A stretch of 64,000 nucleotides of DNA from the NCBI RefSeq assembly GCF_009870125.1, contig NC_046679.1, positions 2,666,001 through 2,730,000 of the forward strand, in the 5' to 3' direction. Source of the stretch: Drosophila pseudoobscura. Lineage: Eukaryota > Arthropoda > Insecta > Diptera > Drosophilidae. Under the pieces are notes generated by a model, which saw only the letters and a list, made by a program, of their open reading frames with translations, made no database searches and was not told the DNA's origin. The translations under genes were made by a program, and so were the position numbers. Position 1 is the stretch's first letter; each line of letters starts with the position of its first letter. This document shows positions 36,692 to 45,585 of the stretch, piece after piece.

Positions 36692-38017
36692 TTACTTGAA
36701 GGCTTTGAATTTCGAGGCACTGTACGGTATGTAGAAGGCACTGTTGGAGGCAAACTCCGAGCGCGGATGGTGCACTGCAGCCGAGATCGAGCGACCCGTC
36801 GACGGTGTGTTGCTCGAGTTGGTCGGCAGCGCGAATGGATGCAGGGTGCGAGAGGAACTGTTGCTGTTGCTGTGACTATTGTGCCCGCCGCCGCCGCTCG
36901 AGTTGCTCTGGCTGGACGTGGCCGTTGTGGTGGCGGCCGTGGCTCTGCCGTAGTCCCTGTGGCGACTCAGATTCAATGCCGGTAGCACAATGGCGTTCTT
37001 GTTGTTCGAGAAGAATCGGCTGGCGGCCATCGGCATGTGCCAGGCGGAGCGGTTGCCCGCATGGTGATACTGATATTGTCGACGCTCTGCACTGCTCGCA
37101 TGAGTCAGGGCCGCCGATTTGGCCTGCTGTTGTTGTTGCTGCTGCTGTTGCTGGACCTGCGTTAGCTGCACGAAGCTGCGGTTGTTGAGTAGGCCGCGAA
37201 ACCGACGATTCGTGTCCAGGACGTTTAGTATGGGCGGCATCCGCAGGCGTGCCGACTGGGGCGTGGCCGAGCTCAGTTTTTGGGGAAGCTGCTGTGGTTG
37301 GTGGTGTTGTTGCTGCTGCTGGGAGCGTTGTCGCTTAAGCAGCTTCACCGACACCGAAGTCACGCGCAGATCGCGATCCAGGAGGTCCACCAGATTGTGG
37401 GTGGGGCGCAGATAGCTCCGAGGCTGCTGGTGCTGTTTCTGTGGCTCTGCCGTGGGTGTTAGAAAGCCATCGTCCTCAATATCCTCATCATCATCATCGT
37501 CCAGCGAGTTCAGACTGAGATTTGAAATGGAATCTATGTCCACGGACTCGTCGTCGCGCCTCGTTTGGCTGTCGAAGCTCTGATGGCGCAGCGACCGCAT
37601 TCCCACTTTCCGACCCACCAGCATGGGGAACTTGTGCTGCCAATCGGCGATCTCGTGCCGGAGCTCTGGCTCCTTTTCTGGCAGCTCCTCCTCACCGCTC
37701 AGCATGCGCTCCACCCGCTCCCAGTCCAGCAGGTTCTTCTTGATGGCATCGTCTGCCCAGGGTATGGAGCCCACAGAGCTGCGGTCAATGCTGCTGGATG
37801 AGTAGGGCACGTCCTGCAGGAACTCAGAGTCGTCGTCCTTGTCCGCATCCGGCTCATTGTCCGCATTGGCCCCATTGTCGTTGTCGTTGTCGTCTTCGTT
37901 ATCATTGTTGCTATCCCGGCTGGGATACAAAAGCCCATCTTCGGCACAATCATTGTCCAAGGCGCCCGGGGTATTGTATCGTTGCTCTGATGTGAAATAG
38001 TAACGTCTATCTGACAT
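36692..38017 (-). CDS. FAM149/DUF3719-like protein, single exon
   Basis: An uninterrupted 441-residue frame that begins MSDRRYYFTSEQRYN. After an Asn/Asp-rich acidic segment comes a conserved-looking block, IPWADDAIKKNLLDWERVE, with ELRHEIADWQHKFPML downstream. The W...ER...E..W...FP pattern resembles the DUF3719 domain of FAM149 proteins; vertebrate FAM149B1 is linked to cilia. The rest is disordered: an acidic run (LDDDDDEDIEDDGF), PolyQ/PolyH tracts, SR/NS-rich stretches, and a tail SEFASNSAFYIPYSASKFKAFK that looks constrained. The 3' UTR is very short and converges on ash2. I recognised the domain from memory of the pattern only, so the family name is tentative; the reading frame itself is convincing. 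Confidence 0.75.
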   Translation of the reverse strand: MSDRRYYFTSEQRYNTPGALDNDCAEDGLLYPSRDSNNDNEDDNDNDNGANADNEPDADKDDDSEFLQDVPYSSSSIDRSSVGSIPWADDAIKKNLLDWERVERMLSGEEELPEKEPELRHEIADWQHKFPMLVGRKVGMRSLRHQSFDSQTRRDDESVDIDSISNLSLNSLDDDDDEDIEDDGFLTPTAEPQKQHQQPRSYLRPTHNLVDLLDRDLRVTSVSVKLLKRQRSQQQQQHHQPQQLPQKLSSATPQSARLRMPPILNVLDTNRRFRGLLNNRSFVQLTQVQQQQQQQQQQAKSAALTHASSAERRQYQYHHAGNRSAWHMPMAASRFFSNNKNAIVLPALNLSRHRDYGRATAATTTATSSQSNSSGGGGHNSHSNSNSSSRTLHPFALPTNSSNTPSTGRSISAAVHHPRSEFASNSAFYIPYSASKFKAFK

Positions 38018-38631
38018 TAAAACTGGTTCCGCAAACGTGCTGGACTTGTTCTAGTTTGCTAAATCCCAGTCTCCCTGTCCTGCTGTCCTGTCTGCAAAGG
38101 ATGTGTGTGATGTGCGGATGTGGATGTGTCCCCCTTAAAATCGATGCCGCAAAAGGCGGCGAGAGACAATTGTTGTGTTGTGGCTCATTCCAGTTTTGCT
38201 TGTTATTTATTATCCTTTTGTTGTTTTCCATCCCCCAAGCCAATGCGCAGCCGCAGATCCCGCCCAGCGGCGCTGCCAACAGCGAAAATAAATAATGGTC
38301 GTTGGTTTTGAGTTATTTAACGGCTCATGTGAACAGTTTGCTTTTACTTTTTGCTGTTGCGACTAATTTACATTAATTAATAAAATTGTATTATTGCTAC
38401 TATTAAACCAGAAATTATTGTATACTCGCCATTTCTGAGAGTTCGCGCCAACATGGTTTTACATCGTCCAGCCCTGGTCGTTGCACAGATTCAAAAATAG
38501 AATTCTATTGGATAGTTTTGGCGTTATATGTATCTGTCAGTCGGTCTATCAGTTGCCATTTAAATACTTTAATTACAATTCATTTTTGTATCAGATCAGG
38601 CAAATACATTTTTTTCTCGTGGTATGTTATA

Positions 38632-38695
38632 AAAAGGGGGGATTCTACCTGCATGCGTTGCATTTTCTGGGCCGTTATACCTGCAGTCCACACCC
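38632..38695 (+). mobile_element. partial TIR element, copy 3 (3' end only)
   Basis: The block GGATTCTACCTGCATGCGTT followed by GCATTTTC and a terminal TATACCTGCAGTCCACACC matches the 3' third of copies 1 and 2. No 5' half is present, so this is a truncated copy in the plus orientation. Confidence 0.5.
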
Positions 38696-38809
38696 ACCCC
38701 CTTTCTTTCAAAAGTTTTATGAATTTTTGTTGTTCTTAGAATCAAATTGTTATCCTGTTTAAATAATGAGGTTTAAAATGCGAAGTTCGTTTTTTCATCT
38801 GTATGTTTA

Positions 38810-38847
38810 CGGTATATTTCGGTATATTTCTGAGGGCTGTCACACTG
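38810..38847 (+). promoter_or_regulatory. Motif 6 x2 plus Motif 1-like core promoter, directed to CLASRP
   Basis: Two abutting CGGTATATTTC copies (38810-38820 and 38820-38830) precede GCTGTCACACTG (38836-38847), a Motif 1 variant. The arrangement mirrors the puf promoter at 32941-33005 in inverted orientation. It points toward CLASRP, whose ATG is about 810 bases downstream. Confidence 0.5.
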
Positions 38848-38966
38848 AATGGTAAGAAAATGCAACTACAAAGCAAAGAAAAGTCTTATACACTTTTTCG
38901 ACGCGGTATTTTGCGGTATTTTTGGGAGTCAGGCGAGTCGTCTTTTTTAATGGGCTATTATATAGG

Positions 38967-39152
38967 GGTATGGACAGTAGGCAAAAAACACCCAAGGCAA
39001 ATTATAAGTTTCATATAAACCTGACTTCGCGTGTGCAGACAATATACCTTGAAGGTAAAAAGCCGATATGTATGCCAGGGTATGTAACGAAAGGTGTGGA
39101 TTCTACCTTAAAAACGATGCATTTTCAGGGTCGTTTTGGCTGTTACCATACC
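38967..39152 (+). mobile_element. short TIR element (MITE-like), copy 2
   Basis: A 186-base segment beginning GGTATGGACAGTAG and ending CTGTTACCATACC, so the terminal inverted repeats are imperfect. The interior matches copy 1 closely. Homology continues outward on the 5' side (AATGGGCTAT then GGGG directly before the TIR in both copies). Confidence 0.6.
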
Positions 39153-39657
39153 CAACTTTTCGCAGCCATTTCTCAAATAGGCCCCTAAAAGGGGATGATG
39201 AATTTCGCCGCCGTGAATTTTGAATTCTGCTATATTTCTCTTTTCGGCGGTATAATGCGGCAATCAGATTGATCAAAGTGGCAAAGCATCACAAATTTAT
39301 TCGACGCGACCCCGTAAACAACATGCAGACACAGAACTTGAAACCTCGAGACTAAAATCGAATTGATAAACAATTGTCGGCGCACGCGAAAGTACACTTA
39401 CTGCACACTCTTACGTTTTATGCTTTTGTTTTTTGTTCATTAAATGACACAATCAAAAACTACTATTTGACGATGGTGGTTCGGTTCCTGATCCAAAGGC
39501 CGGTAAAATCGGCCTAAATATTGGAAGGGCGTGGTGTTTGCCGTAAAAGTTGTTGCTGACTGTGCGCCCCATTTTTCCTATTAATTGTTTGCCGGATTTA
39601 AAGAAGTTCACGTGAGAAAATAAGTGCGTCGCCGCGTGGTGCGCCAAGCTATTAATT

Positions 39658-42600
39658 ATGTGGCATGAGGCTCGCAAGCAAGAGCGCAAGATACGCGGTT
39701 TGATTGTGGACTACCGCAAACGGGCGGAGCGCCGGCAATATTTCTACGACAAGATCCAGGCGGATCCCACACAGTTCCTGCAGCTTCATGGCAGGCGGAG
39801 CAAGATTTACCTGGACCCAGCGGTAGCGGCAGCGGGCGATGGTGCCGCCATCATGCAAGTGATATTGAGTTTAAAATTTGCTTTGCCTTTCCTTTCAATT
39901 ATGCAAAGCGAAACGTGGCTAAAGTGCACATGTCCTTGTTCTTTGCAGTGTTCCGTGGCAGGGACAGCAGGACAATCTGATTGATCGGTTTGATGTGCGC
40001 GCCCATTTGGACTACATTCCGCCTGTGGGTAAGAGCGGCGAGGGTGGCGATGCGGACACGGACATGACGGCCGAGGAGCGGCAGTTGAACTACGAACGCT
40101 ACCGGATTCTGGCCCAGAACGACTTCCTGAATGTCAGCGAGGACAAGTTTCTGCACCAGCTGTACCTCGAGGAGCAGTTTGGGGCCAATGCCCAGCTGGA
40201 GGCGGAGCGCAATCTGGCCAAGAAGAAGCAGAAGACGGGAGGCGCCACCATTGGCTATTCCTATGAGGATGCGGGCGATGCGGGAGCAGCCACCATTGGA
40301 CCACAGCCCTTTGGCCATTCCATGAACGCGCCAGCAGCTGGGGCCACAACTACCGTCACAGGCGGCGGCGACAAGGGCGAAGGTTCCGATGAATCCGACT
40401 CGGACATCGACATGGACGTGTCCATAGACATTGGGAAGCTGGACACGGCCCAGGCCCACGAGCTGAACGCTTGTGGGCGGAACTATGGCATGAAGAGCAA
40501 TGATTTCTTCTCGCATCTCACAAAGGATGCAGACGAGGCCGATGCCCTGCGCATTGCCCGCGAGGAGGAGCAGGAGAAGATGCTGCTGAGCGGCCGCAAG
40601 TCGCGCAGAGAACGGCGGGCGCAGAAGGAGCGACGCATTGCCAATCGGCCGTTCAGCCCGCCCAGCTATGCGGCCAAGGAAGACAAAAAGGGTGGCAAGA
40701 ACGATAAAGAGGAGGAGAGCGACTCACGCTCACCCTCCCCGGCCGAGGCTGGGCCCGAGAAGATCACCTATATTACCTCATTTGGCGGCGAGGACGAAAT
40801 GCAGCCGCACTCCAAGATCACCATTAATCTGTCCAAGCCCGGTCCCACACTGGGCGAATCCTGCATCAACGCTAGCACTGGGGCGGCCATCGCCAGTTCC
40901 GGTGCTGGCGGCTCTGTCACGTATGCCCAGAAGGTCAAGGATAATCTGGACAAGCTGAAGCTGATGAACGAAACGACCAAGCGCCGTGGTCGCCGTCGGA
41001 CGCGTTCTCGGTCACGCTCCCGCAGTGCATCCGGCAGTAGGAGTCGCAGTGGCAGCCGGCGACGAAATCGCCGAAGTCGCAGCTACCGCAGACGCAGCCG
41101 GACCCGGTCCAGACGCCGGCGCAGGTACTACTCGAGATCTAGGTCCCGATCGAGGTCCCGATCGCGGTCTCGTTCCCGTTCTCGCTCTCGGTCTGGCTCC
41201 TGGAAACGCTACAAGAGCCGCAGTCCCAGCTACAAGCGATCGCGCAAGCGGTTCTCTTACTCCTCGCGCAGTTCCAGTGCCAGTTCCTTTGAGGCGGGAC
41301 GGAGAAGACGCAGTCGCTCGCGTTCTCGCTCCCATTCCGGTCGTCGGAGCCGCACCAAAAAGAAGACCTCACCACCGCCGGCTCCTCCAGCGGCGGGAGG
41401 CGGCTACTGCCTGAGTACAACAACCACAACAACAACCACATCCACTTTGACAGCGGTGAAGCTACTCCAGCAGCAGCAACAGCAACAGCAGCAGCAGCAA
41501 CTGCAACAGCCTAGGGCACCAGCCCCGCCCATGATTAGTTATCCGTTGCCCACGCGAGTCCTCGGCTTGACCACGACGACTCCAGCTCCCGTAGCTCCCG
41601 CAGTTCCCGTACCCGCCCTACCGCAGGTGGTGGAGGCACCGCCGCCGCCACTCAAACGTTACTATGGCCGGAAACGAGCCAACGATACCTCCTCCTCATC
41701 GTCGTCGGAAGGCGGCGAGAACAGCGAGGCCAGCGAGAACGAGGAACAGCTGCAGCCAGAGAGCAATAAGCAACCAGCCGATGATTCAGATGAAATGGAA
41801 GCGGATACTGCGTAAGTTTGGTGATGCAGCGCCAGCGGTAAAGTAGAGGCAGAACCACTCGCCCTTAGCAGCCCTTCGATTGTCATCTAAATGGGTTTAT
41901 TCCGTCTCTGTTTCAGGTCAGAGCGATCGCATGCGCTCCACCACCCAGCGATGCCGTCAACATGCAGCACGGGTAATCAAACAGGCAAATATAGTTCTGC
42001 TACCGAAACCAAAGTCAGTAAGCAAAGCCAAGTGTCTCATTGCCTCACCCAACCGGAGTACACCACCAAAATTTTCACGTCTTAACCTTAAACCTGCTCA
42101 AAATCCAAAACCAAAACCAAAAACAAATCAATGACAGTTATACCACTATAAAGGTCCTTTGACTATGTGACTACTCAGTATGATCGATCCCCTGTTGATG
42201 CATCCGTTTTGTGTCCAGTTTTTTTGTCGGACAGAACACAGCACTTTCGACCGCAACTGACTCCTACTGCTCCCCCTTTGAAACCTTAACCTGAAACCTG
42301 CTAAACATGCGCTTGGGGGTGCTTCTTACAGGGACACTCTGGACACGGACAATCGAGCAGCAGCAGTGGACGACCCAATCTGCGCGAGCGTCTTAAGCGG
42401 AAAATGCAGAACCTGCTCAACCGGCAATGTAAGCCACTTCGGAGTGTAGTAGTGTGATGTTCACCAAATGCATTAGTAGACAGTCCCGCCCAGAGTAGAT
42501 CCATACTAAACAGGGAATACACTTTTCAGATAAGGCCGATAAGCGAGCTGAGATTGAGAAGACGGAGCGAGAGCGTCAACAGCAGCAGGAGCGCGAGGAT

Positions 42601-43265
42601 GAGATGCGCGAACTGGCGCTGAAGCTACGTAGAAGGTGGGTATCGTGCTTGTGGGTGGCTCTTGGTCAGTCCTCTCACATCTCTATATTCACAGGCGCCG
42701 CGAGTTGCGGCACAAGTACGGCACGCCCTCCAGTGGCAAGCTGTCGGGCAGTGATGGGGAATCGGAAGCGTCGGAGAGCCAGCTCCCGCAGCCCCCGACC
42801 CGTCGCAGTCGCAGCAGATCCCGCAGTCGCAAGCGGAGTCCTGTCGAGCAGCCCACCAGGAGGAGCAACAGTCGAACCGAGCGCCGGCGGCGTACTCGCA
42901 GTCCCAGTCCAAGGTACAAACGCAGGCAGAGATCGCGCTCGAGAAGCGGGAGCCGCATGGACCGAAAGCGCCGTTCGCACAGCCGTCGGCGTAGTGGAAG
43001 CCGCGAGCGGAGGGGATCACGCAGTCGTCGCAGTCAGTCAAGGCGTCGGCGACAACGCGAACGGAGTATGGAAAGGAATCGAGAACGTGAGCGGTACAGG
43101 CAACAGTATCACCAGCAGCAGCAGCAGCAGCATCAGGAAAGGACTCGTGGTGGGCGAGACAGGGACCGGGATTCGGAGCATGCCCAAAGAAGCAACAGTG
43201 GCCCAAGTCGGGGACGTGTCGTCATCTCGGCACCGCCAAAACTCAAGAAACTGGTTGACTATTAA
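39658..43265 (+). CDS. CLASRP/SWAP2-type SR-rich splicing regulator
   Basis: Orthologue of CLK4-associating serine/arginine-rich protein, a nuclear alternative-splicing regulator. The N-terminus MWHEARKQERKIRGLIVDYRKRAERR and the block RFDVRAHLDYIP are diagnostic. My model is exons 39658-39854, 39949-41811, 42358-42428, 42530-42635 and 42695-43265, about 935 residues with all phases consistent. Domains: the conserved N-terminal region to about residue 270, with acidic DESDSDIDMD; long RS dipeptide domains in exon 2 and the last exon; a polyGln tract; and the conserved helical block NLRERLKRKMQNLLNRQ-YKADKRAE...EDEMRELALKLRRRRRELRHKY, shared with vertebrate CLASRP. The first intron needs a GC donor (39855) to keep VPWQGQ in frame. 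The exon 3 acceptor is a choice among tandem CAGs; the stronger-looking acceptor at 42331 breaks the frame. An alternative 3' exon (41917-42085) would truncate the protein. AATAAA lies at 43354-43359. Confidence 0.88.
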
Positions 43266-43517
43266 ATCGACTGTGAACTGTCGCATAATTGTTTTTAGCC
43301 ATAAGACACTTTTTTAGTGCGCGGAGAGCGTCAACTGTTGATTTTGGCACATAAATAAAGTAATTTTAGATATAAAACGCAGGCCTTCGATTTTTCCACC
43401 ATTCTGAAACTCAAATTCGATAGCGCTACCGATAGTTTGCTGGGAATGCAGCTCTGGGTGCCCAGCTGGTTTATGTAATCGTGAACAGCTGTGTGTGTGC
43501 GAAGTAAACTGGAAAAC

Positions 43518-44028
43518 ATGTTAGCCTCAACTTTTCGTCGTATTGCTGGAGTTTCCGCACAAAAATTGACTCAACTTGCCCCCAAAAGCTGCACCCTAGG
43601 CCACATATACTCCAAGGCTACCATGTCGCAGGCGACACAGTATCCACCCATTGAGACGGCCATGAGAAAGGCGCTCACAACCGAACTGAAACCGGTGTTC
43701 CTGGAAGTTATTAACGAATCGCCCCAGCACAATGTGCCCAAGAGGTCCGAGTCCCACTTTCGAGTGCTGGTGGTGTCGGAGAAGTTCAATGATCTGACTT
43801 TAATCAAGGTACAGTGTTTGTGACCCGAAATTGATGGTGTTTAATTGATAAAGTGTGAAATTCTTGTAGCGCCATCGATTGGTCAACGACACAGTGAAGA
43901 ACGCGCTGACGGCAGCGGGTTTTGAGTTCATGCACGCTCTTTCCATTGAGGCCAAGACGCCGAAGCAGTGGGAGCCTGAGCAGGAACCAGAGAAGAGTCC
44001 GCCGTGCCTCGGTGGCTTTGGCAAGTAA
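43518..44028 (+). CDS. BolA-like (BOLA1-type) protein
   Basis: Exon 1 is 43518-43808 and exon 2 is 43870-44028, across a 61-base intron in phase 0; 149 residues. The BolA fold spans about residues 45-125: SHFRVLVVSEKFNDLTLIKRHRLVNDTVKNAL contains the family's conserved R-H-R-L/V-V block used in binding glutaredoxin-coordinated Fe-S clusters. A 38-residue basic, acid-free leader (MLASTFRRIAGVSAQKLTQL) looks like a mitochondrial presequence, and a second in-frame ATG (MSQATQYPPIE) could give a cytosolic form. The C-terminal Pro/Glu-rich tail ends SPPCLGGFGK. It is most like BOLA1, a mitochondrial partner of GLRX5. It lies about 250 bases after CLASRP on the same strand and converges on Ppox. 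Confidence 0.9.
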
Positions 44029-44166
44029 AACGAAGTGTCGATAACGGCTAGGTGGAATCTTTATGTACAAAAGGAATACTACACACAAACCAGCTAAGGA
44101 AATTTACAGAAAAGGCCAAAAAATATGAAGGTTTAACTGGGAGCAAACGGGGGAATGCAATTAGGA

Positions 44167-45585
44167 CTACGGTATGGCGTCCACCTGACGACGAGCCGAC
44201 AATATAACATCGTTGATGCCTACGCCATCGAAGGCAGCACCGCACAGCGACAAGGGCAGCTTGTAGTCCTTCAGATACTTGCGGATCCTCTTCACGCGTT
44301 CCTTGTGGCCCACGGTATACTGTGGAATGCACTTGGGGAGAATGTGGACGCGACTGAACTTGGGCTCCTCCTGGATGTCGAGTATCTGGCGCACGTACTT
44401 TTTGGCAATATCGAGAATCTGCTTCTGGCTGGGTTGATGGCCAAACCATTGGTCGAACCAATGACCGCCCATCATCACGGTTAGCACCGTGTTTCCGTTC
44501 ATGTCAAAGCAGCAGCTGTCAAAGATAATACCCAAAATGGGCAGCTTTTCGACGGGAGGCACCAGCAGACCGAAGCCGTCCTGCTTGAGCTGATTGCCAT
44601 TGTACTGAATGTTGACGACCACTACATCCACATAGGGAATTTCCAGGAGCTGCTCGCACAGCGAGGGGTGCTGTGGCTTCAAGAGTGGAGCCAGTTTGTA
44701 GGCTGGCAGAGAGCTCACGACATGGTCCACAGGGACATCAGCATTGCGTAGGGACATGCGGACTCCACTTTTGCTGAATGTCAAAGTCTGGCACGCGTTG
44801 CTTAGCTGCACGTTGACGTCGTGTTGGCCGAGATACTTGCGCATGGCTCGAGGCAGTACCTCCAATCCACCCTCGATGCTGTACATCGCCCACTTCTCCT
44901 GCAGGGCCTGGGCATAGAGTTTGGGCTGATCTTGGGCAAACAGTCCCTGCTTCTTCTCGTCTACATTATCCTCGAAGCGGGAATATAGGACGCCCTTGAG
45001 CACGCCGCCGTATTTCTGCTCCTTCTCGAAAAGTCCCTCCATTAGGAAGCGAACGCTGATCTGCTTGGCATCGCCGGCGCAAATGCCACAGATCATGGGG
45101 CTGATGGCGTAGTCGGCTATCTCCTTGCCAAAGCGGCGCTCGGCAAAGCTGTATATCGACTCGTCCTCGTTGCTGGCCAGAGTCCTCCCCGTGGACAGAT
45201 CGTGGAGCAGTGCCTTATACAGGGGTTGAGTGAATGGCGGCTTGACGCCAAACAGTCCTCTGGGACTATTGGGCAGCATACACAGCTGGCCCTTGGCATA
45301 CAGCATGCGATTGCGAGCCGCCACATGACTCCGAGGGATTGGCTTCAGGGGCAACTGCAGCTCCTCCATCATCTCCAGCGTATTGGCTCCAGGTATACCA
45401 ACGGGACGTATAGTGCGTGGTCCAGTCTCAAATATAAAGTCGCGATCCCTGCGTGCCTCTGTCCGTATCCAGCCACCGACTCGCGGGGAGGCTTCGTAGA
45501 TGGTCAAAGGATTGCCGAATCGCCGCAACAGGTAATAACCGGCGGAGAGGCCACTCAGGCCGCCGCCCAGCACGGCCGTTTTCAT
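44167..45585 (-). CDS. Ppox: protoporphyrinogen oxidase
   Basis: Mitochondrial FAD enzyme that oxidises protoporphyrinogen IX to protoporphyrin IX, the penultimate step of haem synthesis. A single 472-residue exon, close to the usual family length. The N-terminal FAD dinucleotide-binding motif is VLGGGLSGLSAGYYLLRRFG, and Ser/Glu acceptors follow in YEASPRVGGWIRTE. FETGPRTIRPVG is the conserved FAD/substrate motif of HemG/HemY-type PPOX. The C-terminal FAD site includes PLSLCGAAFDGVGINDVILSAR. As in animal PPOX there is no cleavable presequence; targeting information is internal near the N-terminus. It is convergent with the BolA gene, with only about 140 bases between the stops. Confidence 0.96.
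   Translation of the reverse strand: MKTAVLGGGLSGLSAGYYLLRRFGNPLTIYEASPRVGGWIRTEARRDRDFIFETGPRTIRPVGIPGANTLEMMEELQLPLKPIPRSHVAARNRMLYAKGQLCMLPNSPRGLFGVKPPFTQPLYKALLHDLSTGRTLASNEDESIYSFAERRFGKEIADYAISPMICGICAGDAKQISVRFLMEGLFEKEQKYGGVLKGVLYSRFEDNVDEKKQGLFAQDQPKLYAQALQEKWAMYSIEGGLEVLPRAMRKYLGQHDVNVQLSNACQTLTFSKSGVRMSLRNADVPVDHVVSSLPAYKLAPLLKPQHPSLCEQLLEIPYVDVVVVNIQYNGNQLKQDGFGLLVPPVEKLPILGIIFDSCCFDMNGNTVLTVMMGGHWFDQWFGHQPSQKQILDIAKKYVRQILDIQEEPKFSRVHILPKCIPQYTVGHKERVKRIRKYLKDYKLPLSLCGAAFDGVGINDVILSARRQVDAIP

Larger units (their letters stand above)
38018..39657. other. promoter region of the FAM149-like gene and CLASRP, with repeats
   Basis: This divergent intergenic region contains a partial copy of the TIR element (about 38632-38695), the Motif 6/6/1 cluster (38810-38847), and the full TIR element (38967-39152). 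The open frames at 38481-38762 and 38922-39188 lie in these repeats and are not genes. Confidence 0.55.
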
